A stretch of 45,074 nt of DNA from Candidatus Kapaibacterium sp. (lineage in GTDB: Bacteria > Bacteroidota > Ignavibacteria > Kapaibacteriales > Kapaibacteriaceae), in the NCBI GenBank assembly GCA_026390655.1, contig JAPLFN010000104.1, positions 1-45,074 on the forward strand, in the 5' to 3' direction. Within the stretch, counting starts at the first letter, position 1; every line of letters starts with the position of its first letter. The position numbers were made by a program, and so were the translations under genes. Positions 9,753 through 18,626 of this stretch are shown here, piece by piece. The notes beneath the pieces were generated by a model that ran no database searches, was not told the origin of the DNA, and worked only from the letters and a program-made list of their open reading frames with translations.

Positions 9753-11209
9753 TGTGCGGTATCGTTGGTGTGTTTAACCATCCGCAGGCGGCGGTTCTCT
9801 CGTACTATGCCCTCCACGCTCTCCAGCATCGCGGTCAAGAAGCTTCGGGCATCGTTACGATGTACCATGATGAAGTAAAAGACAAGATGCGCTTTGGAGT
9901 GCATAAGGGCGAGGGTCTGGTTCTAGACGTGTTCTCAGAGCACGACATGTTTACGAAGTCCTTAAAGGGGCATGCAGCGATTGGTCACAATCGATATTCA
10001 ACAACGGGCAGCAACTCCCTCGCAAACATTCAGCCCTTTCACTTCAACTACATGGGTGGAAACTTTGCGCTGGCTCACAACGGGAATCTGACAAATACTC
10101 GATCGCTGCGTGCAAATCTCAAGAGTGATGGTGCGATCTTTCAAACCACTACAGATAGTGAGCTCTTCCTGCACCTTATCGCACGGAGCAAGCAGAAAAC
10201 GCAGATAGAGCAGATCAGAGAAGCTGTCCAAACAGCACAGGGAGCGTACTCTCTCGTGATGCTCTCTGAAAACGCCTTATATGCATCACGCGATCCACAC
10301 GGATTTCGCCCTCTTTGCATTGGGCGTATTAAACACGATAGCGGGTACGCCTACGTGGTTGCTTCTGAATCTTGTGCGCTCGATATCATTAGCGCAGAGT
10401 ATGTACGGGACGTTGAGCACAATGAGATCCTCGTCATAGATCAAAAGACTGTTGAAACCGGCGAGTTCACCTCGTACTACATCAATGAGTCAATGGCAGA
10501 ATCACGTAACTGCATCTTCGAATACGTGTATTTCTCACGTCCGGACTCAAAGATCTTCGGTCACCAAGTAGACAAGGTGCGCAGAAAGCTCGGAAAGAAC
10601 CTCGCTGAGGAGAGTCCTGTTGAAGGAACGGAAGAGGACAAGATCGTGGTTATCGCAGTTCCCGACTCTGGAAACACAGCCACGCTTGGTTTTGCCCGTG
10701 TCAATGAGAAACTATTTCCAACCCGCTTTGAGATTGGCCTTATTCGTTCTCACTATGTGGGACGAACATTCATTGCTCCTGGCCAAGACCAGCGCGAATT
10801 CAAGGTCAAGACGAAGTTTAATGTCGTTCGAGGCGTACTTGAGGGTAACAGAGTTGTGATGGTGGATGACTCTATCGTAAGGGGCACAACATCGCGATCT
10901 CTCGTGAACCTCATTCGCGAGGCAAAGCCTCGTGAGGTACATGTACGAATTACGTCACCCCCCGTTAAGTATCCGTGTATGTACGGCATGGACTTCCCAA
11001 GTGGCGAGGAGCTGATTGCGAATCATCATGCGAACGAAGACGATATCGCGCGCGATCTTGGCGCTGATTCACTGCGCTATCTGAGCGTAGAGGGCTTGAT
11101 GGACGCTGTTCCCGAAGGTCATGGAATCGGTTACTGCACTGCCTGTTTCACAGGTGCCTATCCTGTGAGCGTGGATCTCGCATCGAGTAAACTCGCAGCG
11201 GAAGACTGA
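9752..11209 (+). CDS. purF: Amidophosphoribosyltransferase PurF
   Basis: A 485-aa enzyme for the first step of purine synthesis: glutamine + PRPP to 5-phosphoribosylamine. It begins MCGIVGVFNH with Cys2 in place as the N-terminal nucleophile, so there is no propeptide to cleave. The glutaminase domain contains LQHRGQEASG and GHNRYSTTG. The phosphoribosyltransferase domain carries the PRPP loop VVMVDDSIVRGTTS. Cys residues near 253, 408, 461 and 464 (NCIFEY, YPCMYG, YCTAC) match the Fe-S ligands of the Bacillus-type enzyme, so this is likely the [4Fe-4S] form. The start overlaps the yebC stop (TAATG). Confidence 0.97.
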   Translation: MCGIVGVFNHPQAAVLSYYALHALQHRGQEASGIVTMYHDEVKDKMRFGVHKGEGLVLDVFSEHDMFTKSLKGHAAIGHNRYSTTGSNSLANIQPFHFNYMGGNFALAHNGNLTNTRSLRANLKSDGAIFQTTTDSELFLHLIARSKQKTQIEQIREAVQTAQGAYSLVMLSENALYASRDPHGFRPLCIGRIKHDSGYAYVVASESCALDIISAEYVRDVEHNEILVIDQKTVETGEFTSYYINESMAESRNCIFEYVYFSRPDSKIFGHQVDKVRRKLGKNLAEESPVEGTEEDKIVVIAVPDSGNTATLGFARVNEKLFPTRFEIGLIRSHYVGRTFIAPGQDQREFKVKTKFNVVRGVLEGNRVVMVDDSIVRGTTSRSLVNLIREAKPREVHVRITSPPVKYPCMYGMDFPSGEELIANHHANEDDIARDLGADSLRYLSVEGLMDAVPEGHGIGYCTACFTGAYPVSVDLASSKLAAED

Positions 11210-11211
11210 GC

Positions 11212-11865
11212 ATGTCCGAAGAATCAATGCTCCCATCGTCGAGCAAGAATGCCTGGAAGTTTGTCTATGGGATGTTTGCCTTACTAGCGATCACCGGACT
11301 CGTGTTGTCGCTGTTGTACAGGGACAGCACGAAGCCTGGCGAGGTGATACGCAAGGCCCAGCGCAAAGCCGCGACTCGTGTAGTGTACACCATTATCTAT
11401 AGCCGCGTGAGCGATTCAGAGGCAGATCGTGTGATCTCTGCAATCGCGCATGATCTCGGTGCGGATACCGCAACAGCCGATCTGATTGTAGGGTCGCCGA
11501 TCACTGATCCATGGTGCGCCTCTATCAGCGAGTACAAGCGAAATCTTCGCAGGGCAATGACTGAGACAAAGGAGATCCCCATTGGGAAACAGTCAATCAT
11601 TTTTTCGATGGTAGCCGGCCTTTTAACGAAGAACGAACTTCCGGCACGAGTCTATCTTGTAGGAAGGATAAGTGGTGACGACATTACCGCGATTGCGCTT
11701 CGGACAGCCCGGACGGTCTCTGCCATAGAGCTACGATCGAACATGATGGGCGTTGTTGATGTGATCTCCTATCTCTCACCGGTAGATGCACCATCAAATC
11801 GAGAGTACGTTAGGCTGTTTGAGGGCAAGGCGTTCAAACTTGAGAAGCCCCTTACTTCGCAATAA
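11212..11865 (+). CDS. Hypothetical single-pass membrane protein
   Basis: A 217-aa protein I do not recognise. It has a short N-terminal tail, one clear transmembrane helix (about residues 17-36, FVYGMFALLAITGLVLSLLY) and then a soluble region of about 180 residues that is rich in Ala, Arg and Ser and has no Cys-based motif. The topology suggests a type II anchored protein whose main domain is periplasmic. It begins 2 bp after purF and so is probably expressed with it. Its 3' end overlaps the convergent OmpA/vWA gene by 14 bp. No function is proposed. Confidence 0.75.
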   Translation: MSEESMLPSSSKNAWKFVYGMFALLAITGLVLSLLYRDSTKPGEVIRKAQRKAATRVVYTIIYSRVSDSEADRVISAIAHDLGADTATADLIVGSPITDPWCASISEYKRNLRRAMTETKEIPIGKQSIIFSMVAGLLTKNELPARVYLVGRISGDDITAIALRTARTVSAIELRSNMMGVVDVISYLSPVDAPSNREYVRLFEGKAFKLEKPLTSQ

Positions 11866-13180
11866 TGATGATCTCAGTTCGCCGGTTCAGCCAACGACCA
11901 AACTCCGTTGCATTGTCCGCAATTGGACGCAATGGTCCATGGCCAACCGTCTGCAGACGACGTTGATCTATGCCACGCTGCACGAGATATGCCTTTACTG
12001 TTTCTGCCCGCGCTAACGAAAGCATTTTATTCGTTTTCAGAGAGCCGGTGTTATCAGTGTGGCCTTCAATTCGCACCTGAACCGCAGGTCTGCTCTTCAT
12101 GAACTCCATGAGGACATCTAGCTCTTCTACAGACTTAGGAAGAACAGCGCTTCCGGTTGGGAAGAGGAGATTCTCGATGATGAACTTCCGACCAATCTCA
12201 ACGATGGGTATGATCTGCTTCACCAGCTCTCGTTTCTTTTCGTCCAAAATCGCCACATTGATTGAGTCCCTCAACATTTTTGAATCACTACGGTACGTAA
12301 CCGCATAGAGATTTGTCAGCTGAGTGGAATACTGATCTAGGATCCGAGAGAACGGCTGGGCGATATCGAAAACAGCCCCACGTGTGGACTCTGCGATCAA
12401 TTTGTATTCTGTCAACTGCGGTGGCACAATGGCGAACAACCGAACGTTGTTCTCGCGCAACAATGGAATGATTGTCTCCGTTGTCATGTACGTCCTGCCA
12501 TTCCCCTTCTCACCAAACTGATGGTAGGGGGCATCAGTGATGATCACTGCCACGCGATTGGCCGACGGCATCCACTTTGTTCTCGTTACATCCTTGATGG
12601 CCTCTAACGCATTCTCCTTCTCATCGAATCCACCACTGGCATAGGCTTTTGCTAACCACGACAAAAATTCCTTTACATCCGCGGTAGGCTGGTATGAGCG
12701 CTCAACAAAATCGCTAAAGAGAACGAGACCAAGTCGGTATTCAATACCTCTGTTTCTGAGGTCCGTAACGAAGCCCTCGATGTTATCCTTTACGCCATTG
12801 ATATGAGCCTGCATCGTTCCGGTTACATCGACGATGAACATGAAGTCTACAGGAATGCGCTCAGATATCGTGACCTTTTCTACACTGATGACTGGTTTCA
12901 TGACCCCATTCTCAACCACCGTTAATGTTCTGGGATCAATAGCGTCCATTTTCCGGGCACTATCATCCAGCACCTCTACAATGAGTTTGATTGCGGGGAA
13001 CTTGGTTATATCAACGTTCTGGATCGTCATTCTCACGCCGTCAAGCGACGACTTAACACGAGCATCTTCAGCGACGTGCTTTACCTTCTCCAGTGAGTCC
13101 TGCTGTGCGTATCCAATAGAGAACACCATCGCGCCAAGCACGATGGTGAATAGCAGTCTATAGTAGGTCAGGCTAGTCAT
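11852..13180 (-). CDS. vWA domain protein with C-terminal OmpA peptidoglycan-binding domain
   Basis: A 442-aa exported protein. Its signal peptide (YRLLFTIVLGAMVFSIGYAQ) starts at the ATG at 13180, which lies just past the upstream terminator hairpin; an earlier ATG at 13231 would sit upstream of that hairpin. A von Willebrand factor A domain starts near residue 113 (FMFIVDVTGTM; the MIDAS is DxTGT, a mild departure from DxSGS). The last 110 residues are an OmpA-like domain with GHTDNTGS, SLARAETVKAYL and NRRTEI motifs. Such proteins tie outer-membrane or surface assemblies to peptidoglycan. It lies directly downstream of two beta-barrel genes and may work with them, although the hairpin separates the transcripts. 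Confidence 0.9.
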   Translation of the reverse strand: MTSLTYYRLLFTIVLGAMVFSIGYAQQDSLEKVKHVAEDARVKSSLDGVRMTIQNVDITKFPAIKLIVEVLDDSARKMDAIDPRTLTVVENGVMKPVISVEKVTISERIPVDFMFIVDVTGTMQAHINGVKDNIEGFVTDLRNRGIEYRLGLVLFSDFVERSYQPTADVKEFLSWLAKAYASGGFDEKENALEAIKDVTRTKWMPSANRVAVIITDAPYHQFGEKGNGRTYMTTETIIPLLRENNVRLFAIVPPQLTEYKLIAESTRGAVFDIAQPFSRILDQYSTQLTNLYAVTYRSDSKMLRDSINVAILDEKKRELVKQIIPIVEIGRKFIIENLLFPTGSAVLPKSVEELDVLMEFMKSRPAVQVRIEGHTDNTGSLKTNKMLSLARAETVKAYLVQRGIDQRRLQTVGHGPLRPIADNATEFGRWLNRRTEIIIIAK

Positions 13181-13193
13181 TGGCGTAAACGAC

Positions 13194-13225
13194 AAAGCCC
13201 CTTCAATCAACATGAAAGGGGCTTT
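13194..13225 (-). terminator. Intrinsic terminator, possibly bidirectional
   Basis: A perfect 10-bp stem (AAAGCCCCTT paired with AAGGGGCTTT) with a 12-nt loop. It lies 19 bp past the stop of the barrel gene at 13245 on the minus strand. T-rich sequence flanks both sides, so it could act in either direction. It marks the end of the envelope operon and supports the downstream start at 13180. Confidence 0.8.
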
Positions 13226-13244
13226 TATCAATCATGAAGTTCTA

Positions 13245-14645
13245 TTAGAAGTTGAGACGAAGAACCGGCGAGAACATAAAGAAATTCTTAATCTCGAACG
13301 GACGTGCATCGCGGAGTGGTGTTGAGTAACGGCCTTCCAAGTACAGCCAGTCGCCAAGAAGTGGCACGTAAGCGCGAGCTACGAGCAACTGGTTTGAATA
13401 CTGAAGACTTATCCCGAAAGGAAACGATGACTGATTACGGTATTCCACCTTTGCATAGACCCAATCCAATGCCTCGTTCGGCTTATATGTATTCAGGCCC
13501 GTTACACCATCACGAGCCAAGAATTCCTTACGTACGCCACCCGTGGTATCGAGGAACACGGCAGCTTCTTGCACCTCTGCGTAACTGATACCAACATCAA
13601 AGCGGAAGAAATTCTCCGGCAGTTTGCGATCCAACCAAAGGTTGTAGAACAATGTTACCTGGCCTGTGGAACGAATGATGTTTGCTGTGGCGTAGGGATC
13701 TACGTTATAACCGGGCGCCGAGATGCGTCGATTACCAATATCGAACTTATAATAGGTTGAAGCGTCGATTGAATTGTTCGATGAAATGCCCTGCAAGGGA
13801 AGCTCGATATTCAGTCCAACGCCAAACTGTGGGTGAAACGGCATGAAGAAATCCAGACCCCCAACGATCTTTCCACCAGCAGATCCGTTCAGCTTACGAC
13901 CGGGAATGAAATCAAGAAGTCGACTCTCGCCATCCATATTTCCCGTAAGACGATAGCCCAATCCAAGACGCACATTCAAGAGATACGGGATCGCTTTGCG
14001 TGTGCTAGGATCTGAATTTTCGTAGAGAGGCCGTTGCAAATAGACCCGACCTTCACCTGAAGACCAAAACGTGTATCCTACCTGATCGGTACCGAGAGAT
14101 GCCTTTAGCCAGAAACCAGATGTTCCGATCTTGAGCGATTGTTCAAAAGCCGACAATGTGAACGAGTGAGTCACATTCGTTGGCTCCATGTAGCTGATGA
14201 TCTCAGCTATCTGCGGCGCAGACGGAGGAGCTGCTGGTGGAATCTCGTTGTAGCAATATGGGCGCTTACCATCCGCAAGGCGGGCTGCAAGCCGCTTCAT
14301 ATTCGATGAGATTTCAGACGCAACCATTCTCTCTGATCCACACTCAATGAGGATAAGTTCAAAATCTTGTCCTTGCTCTCCATCTTTTACTGGAGCAGCA
14401 GTGATGACAATGGACTTGTCATCGAGGTTGCTCTTTGGGTAACCCATAAGTGCAAATGATTGTTTGATCTGCACTTGTAGATCTGGTTCACAAATTCTCC
14501 ACCGTGGAAAATACTGGAGGATCTCAGGGTCGATCGTCTTTAGTGCCGTGAGCGCAGTATCAGCAAACGTCTGCGATGTTGCAGGTGCAACAACACAGGC
14601 GAAGGCGAGAATGGCACAGAAAGTCAGACGGTACATGATCTGCAT
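13245..14645 (-). CDS. Outer-membrane beta-barrel protein with N-terminal periplasmic domain
   Basis: A 466-aa protein with a signal peptide (LTFCAILAFACVVAPATSQ). About 130 residues of soluble domain follow, then a Pro-rich hinge (EIPPAAPPSAPQ). From about residue 160 the sequence alternates aromatic and polar residues in amphipathic strands and ends PVLRLNF. The terminal Phe is the usual BAM recognition signal. I do not recognise a specific family; the overall plan recalls barrel partners of trans-envelope machines such as PorP/SprF, but the match is only in topology. AAGGAA precedes the ATG. It follows the 14674 barrel gene by 28 bp, so both are probably in one transcript that ends at the hairpin at 13194. 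Confidence 0.8.
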   Translation of the reverse strand: MQIMYRLTFCAILAFACVVAPATSQTFADTALTALKTIDPEILQYFPRWRICEPDLQVQIKQSFALMGYPKSNLDDKSIVITAAPVKDGEQGQDFELILIECGSERMVASEISSNMKRLAARLADGKRPYCYNEIPPAAPPSAPQIAEIISYMEPTNVTHSFTLSAFEQSLKIGTSGFWLKASLGTDQVGYTFWSSGEGRVYLQRPLYENSDPSTRKAIPYLLNVRLGLGYRLTGNMDGESRLLDFIPGRKLNGSAGGKIVGGLDFFMPFHPQFGVGLNIELPLQGISSNNSIDASTYYKFDIGNRRISAPGYNVDPYATANIIRSTGQVTLFYNLWLDRKLPENFFRFDVGISYAEVQEAAVFLDTTGGVRKEFLARDGVTGLNTYKPNEALDWVYAKVEYRNQSSFPFGISLQYSNQLLVARAYVPLLGDWLYLEGRYSTPLRDARPFEIKNFFMFSPVLRLNF

Positions 14646-14673
14646 AATGCGAGTTCCTTCGTTGCGCTTTGGG

Positions 14674-16323
14674 TCAGAAGTTGAAGATGAAATTCACGGC
14701 AGGCATCACAACGGCATTGCTTTCCCACAGGCGTGGGTCGCGGAATACCGGAGCGAAGATGCGCGCATCGAAGCGTACGGCAAATTGATCCACGATGGGC
14801 ACTTGTAACCAAGCTTTGCCGAGGATCGTTTCGTCGAAGTACGACAACGTAAAGCCAACCGGAGTTGACCATGCGGTTGCCATGAAGTCAACGGCGCCAG
14901 AAAGCCCGCCAACTGTCTGATTGTTTACCTTGCGATACATGCGGGCGGTATCGAGATCCTTGCCAGCAGCAGTTGCCCACGACTCCATGTTGTACACCGT
15001 ACCACCAAGGCGTAGTCGGAACATGAATGATTCGTCAATACGAATCGCGAACGTGTACTGCATCGATGCGTGGAAACGAACCAAGAAGTCCTGATTCTGA
15101 TTAGCCTCAGCATTGAAAACCATATGATCGGACTTCTTTGCATCCGAAAACACATAACTGGCTGCAACGTGGAATACGCCCGATTCCGAGATTACGCGAA
15201 TTGGAAAATCAAAAGCCCCATTCACGCCGAGACCACCTGTTGTCATCGTCTGTGCTGATCCTAGGTCTTTTGAAAGACTAGACCAACCATCTGTTGGCAT
15301 GATGATACCTAGACGCGAGGCAGACCATACGGCATTAAGCGTAAGACGATTGGACCAGACTGATGGGTAGTTGAGATCTTCGAGACCGTACTTCAGTTCA
15401 ACACCATACTTAGGTAGGTAGCTGTTCGTTGGTGTAGCTGAATCAACTTCACCTTCCGCTACAACAGTCCGCTCAAATCGACGGTACGAGACGCCATCAA
15501 TGGCGCTTACAATGATCTCGTTATTGTTCTGATAATTCTGAGGAAGACCCTCTGTGATACGCATAAACAGCGGCGACGAGTCTTCGTTGATTCCCTCTGT
15601 AGTGCCGTAACGCTTCTTCACAAAGTGAATACCTTCTTCGCCGATACCCTGTGCCTCTGGAGTAACGTTCTCCAAGTTGCCTTGGATAACTTGATTGGTT
15701 ACGTATTGGAGTAGTGTATTTGTGCTGGTTTCAAGAATCTCTCTACCCTTCTTTGCAACACCACTAACCAAGATCTGCTCATCAAGCGATTTGCTCTCGA
15801 GCTCATTTGCTAGGAACATCCCACTAGGCGGATCAAGATCCTGACGAAGGCCATAGAAGCTCTCCGTATTCTTCTGGACGAGAAGAGCAATCACCTTAAA
15901 CGACTCACCTGGTTGATACCGTGTAGTAACAACGAATGCTTTCTTGAACTGTGCCTTCTCCCACGCAATGCGTTGGGAGTAGTAACGCTCATAGGCCTTA
16001 CAGCCAGGCGAACGCATCCATTTTTGATACTCCTTGTCGTCGGCGCCTTCACCACCCGAAAGAACGTATCCTTCGATTTCGTCCTTCGTTTTACAGAGCT
16101 TGGCTTCTTCGGGAATAGTAGGTTCAGGTGGACCAAGAAGCATATTTAGCTTGTTGACGGTACCATCTTCCTCATTCACGCGAAAAACGGAAATCATTCC
16201 GTATCGCCAATTCTTATACTTATTCAGGATAGTCGACACCTGCGAGTTCTGTTGAGCAGGCAATGCCGCAACGGCAATGATCGCTAACAGAATCGTGCAG
16301 AGGATGTTCCTCGTGGAAGTCAT
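14674..16323 (-). CDS. Outer-membrane beta-barrel protein with long N-terminal periplasmic region
   Basis: A 549-aa protein. I chose the ATG at 16323 because AAGGA lies about 5 bases upstream and a clean signal peptide follows (NILCTILLAIIAVAALPAQ). ATGs at 16338 and 16353 are alternatives. Residues of about 30-270 form a charged, partly helical periplasmic region. The second half looks like beta strands and ends PAVNFIFNF with a terminal Phe. No known family is recognised. It sits between the GldM/PorM-like gene and another barrel gene on the same strand with short gaps, so it is likely part of one envelope complex. The large periplasmic part could contact the inner-membrane protein; that is inference from size and order. 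Confidence 0.8.
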   Translation of the reverse strand: MTSTRNILCTILLAIIAVAALPAQQNSQVSTILNKYKNWRYGMISVFRVNEEDGTVNKLNMLLGPPEPTIPEEAKLCKTKDEIEGYVLSGGEGADDKEYQKWMRSPGCKAYERYYSQRIAWEKAQFKKAFVVTTRYQPGESFKVIALLVQKNTESFYGLRQDLDPPSGMFLANELESKSLDEQILVSGVAKKGREILETSTNTLLQYVTNQVIQGNLENVTPEAQGIGEEGIHFVKKRYGTTEGINEDSSPLFMRITEGLPQNYQNNNEIIVSAIDGVSYRRFERTVVAEGEVDSATPTNSYLPKYGVELKYGLEDLNYPSVWSNRLTLNAVWSASRLGIIMPTDGWSSLSKDLGSAQTMTTGGLGVNGAFDFPIRVISESGVFHVAASYVFSDAKKSDHMVFNAEANQNQDFLVRFHASMQYTFAIRIDESFMFRLRLGGTVYNMESWATAAGKDLDTARMYRKVNNQTVGGLSGAVDFMATAWSTPVGFTLSYFDETILGKAWLQVPIVDQFAVRFDARIFAPVFRDPRLWESNAVVMPAVNFIFNF

Positions 16324-16361
16324 GGTGTTCCTTGGCATGCTTCGAATCTTCATGTTCAGAT

Positions 16362-18515
16362 TTAGTTCGACACTTGAATAGGTTGTGACTTAACCCGCGG
16401 TTTCGATGTAGCCCCTTGAGAACGAGCCGTTGCCGAGATCGACAACGAGATATTCCCTTTCACCTGTCCCTTGGTAAGAGGCAACTTACCGCCGGCTAGC
16501 TTCAACGTGACTTCATATTCGTTACCTGAGATCTTGCGTGCCTTTCCGACAACCGCAACTTTGTAGGTCGTGTTTGATTTCAGATCGCGAACGTTGGAAT
16601 TTGACACCTGAACTTCTACATCACCCACTTCGGCACGTTCAGTATCGGAGATCTGTGGTGGTTTCACCATAATTCCACGGACCTTAAATTCGGGATCGCT
16701 ATTGTTCATGATAGGGTCAACCTTGATGTCCTGCGTAAGCACAAGTGGCTTCTTCAGGCCAACATCACCCGAGCCATTGTAGAGCTCAACCACATCACCG
16801 GATTGCGGATCTTTCCATGAGATCGTAAGCTGTACATTATCAGCTCCAGGAGGAACCTTGATGTTGTCGGCCTGTCCTACTGCAAGCTTACGGACCGGAG
16901 GCGTCTGCGTTCCTGCGCCCATATTGAAGTTCATGACAAATTCATCAGGCTTGATGGTATTGCCCGAGGCTGGTTGGGCTACGAGTTCCAGAGCATCACC
17001 CCATGAAGCTTCGAGTGCACTCTTTACCTCTTCTGCATTGATCAGCCTCGACGGGTAAACATAGACAGAGCACTGAACCACTTCTGACAGTTTTGATGCA
17101 TTCTTCTGTTGGAGCTCAAACACATACGGCTCGTCACGCGGGGTTAGGGTACCCGCTACCGGGATAACGAGCTCCTTGTTCACCCACTTGCTGCCAGCTC
17201 CACTGCCACCAGACGCAGTAGCACCTGAGCCTTGTACCTGACCGGCATTATTCGGATTTTTTAGGAACGCCGTTGTACCATTTGCCGGAGTAACCGACAT
17301 AGGCAACTTGATAGAAGCCAGCTTGTCAAACACCCGGACAACCGTCTTAAGGTCAGCGATCTTAGGATCTGTGATCTGTGGAGCCGGCTTGAGAACGCGG
17401 ATATTGAATTCGATTTGACCTTGATTCTGCTTGAAGGCATTCTCGGTCTTAATTCCACGAGTCGTAAGCTTAATGATAGCGCCGTAGAGACGAACGCGGC
17501 TTTTAACATTGATGTCGTCGCTGCCGTTTGCAAGCTCATCAAGCTTGGCATCAAATGCGTCAAGGTTAGTTCGTGCCAACTCTAGCGTTGGGAGGCCATC
17601 CGTGTGTTTGATGAGCTCGTCTTTTACCTTCAAAAGGTCTTTCACCTTGAGCTGAACCGTACCGATGTTGACTTTCTCTTCTGGATCGATGTCGTTGTTC
17701 CCACCCTCTTTGATGGAAACACCGAGAATCTTGTTGGTATGGGACGAGAAGCGAAGCTTATACCATCCGGCTTCCTTTGGTTCAAAGTTCACAACGAATG
17801 AACGTTTCTTCTTCGACACGTCCTCGCCAAGTTTATTGGTTTCATCCTTGGAGTAGTAGAATTCCGGCTCGCTCACACGGCCTGGCTTAAATGGCGACGT
17901 CGCCGGGACGTTGTATGAGACTTCTTTTAGTCCAAGCAGCATACCTTGAATAAAGGCTTGGGGATTTGTTCTATTCTGAGACCAGAGGTCATCAACTCTC
18001 TTTTCCATCTCAGGATAGTTCAGTGCCAGATCCATTACTACCTTGGTAGACCACATTGAAGAATCTTGAGGGACTTCTTCGTCAGATTGACTGTTGCTGT
18101 AGAGAATCTCGTACTTCAGGTCCGAAACATTGGAGAGTTTGAGGAATCGCTTTACTCTATCTACATACTCCTCTGGCTCTTCCTTTTCGGTCATTTTCAG
18201 AGCGGACGTTACGTCTGTAATGCCCACTTCCACGAGGTACTTACGCTCGGGCTTGATGTCCGCTCCAATGGCCTCTTTCACGTTTACGCCGGGAGGCGGA
18301 ATTGTGATCTGATCCTGGGGACGTGTATTGATACCTTCAGAGCCGGCACCAACCTGCAATTGAGACAGAATCGATTCGACAATACGCATCGACTCTCGTT
18401 GCTTGGCAATAAGGTGCTCTTCGGCCTCATCGCGCTCCACGATAATGATCAGGAGCTCGAGAATTACGGCCAGATACAAAACAAAATAGACTTTTCCAGC
18501 TCCGCCCTTGGACAT
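16362..18515 (-). CDS. Large single-pass inner-membrane protein with GldM/PorM-like topology
   Basis: A 717-aa protein with a perfect ribosome-binding site (GGAGG, 7 bases before the ATG). It has a short Lys/Gly-rich cytoplasmic tail, one transmembrane helix (about residues 9-26) with a buried Glu20, and then about 690 periplasmic residues. A charged helical stalk (about 27-60) and a low-complexity Pro segment come first. The rest looks like a series of beta-rich domains split by a Gly/Ser linker near 430-445. This order matches T9SS motor proteins GldM/PorM (one helix followed by stacked periplasmic domains), which are usually near 500 aa and pair with GldL/PorL. No GldL-like gene is present here. 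Homology is not shown, only topology and context with two barrel genes. Confidence 0.7.
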   Translation of the reverse strand: MSKGGAGKVYFVLYLAVILELLIIIVERDEAEEHLIAKQRESMRIVESILSQLQVGAGSEGINTRPQDQITIPPPGVNVKEAIGADIKPERKYLVEVGITDVTSALKMTEKEEPEEYVDRVKRFLKLSNVSDLKYEILYSNSQSDEEVPQDSSMWSTKVVMDLALNYPEMEKRVDDLWSQNRTNPQAFIQGMLLGLKEVSYNVPATSPFKPGRVSEPEFYYSKDETNKLGEDVSKKKRSFVVNFEPKEAGWYKLRFSSHTNKILGVSIKEGGNNDIDPEEKVNIGTVQLKVKDLLKVKDELIKHTDGLPTLELARTNLDAFDAKLDELANGSDDINVKSRVRLYGAIIKLTTRGIKTENAFKQNQGQIEFNIRVLKPAPQITDPKIADLKTVVRVFDKLASIKLPMSVTPANGTTAFLKNPNNAGQVQGSGATASGGSGAGSKWVNKELVIPVAGTLTPRDEPYVFELQQKNASKLSEVVQCSVYVYPSRLINAEEVKSALEASWGDALELVAQPASGNTIKPDEFVMNFNMGAGTQTPPVRKLAVGQADNIKVPPGADNVQLTISWKDPQSGDVVELYNGSGDVGLKKPLVLTQDIKVDPIMNNSDPEFKVRGIMVKPPQISDTERAEVGDVEVQVSNSNVRDLKSNTTYKVAVVGKARKISGNEYEVTLKLAGGKLPLTKGQVKGNISLSISATARSQGATSKPRVKSQPIQVSN

Positions 18516-18626
18516 GGCGATCCTCCAGGTAGTGGGTAGAACGGATCCTTGTGACCCGCTCTGGACAGCAACGGGAAGCCCACCGTGATCGGTAAGTTTC
18601 CCGCTGGTCTTACATCAATATGTCGA

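Noticed and set aside
18556-18600. Possible terminator between the Cys-rich gene and the GldM/PorM-like gene (GGGAA...TTCCC)
   Set aside because: The stem is short, the loop is long and there is no T run.
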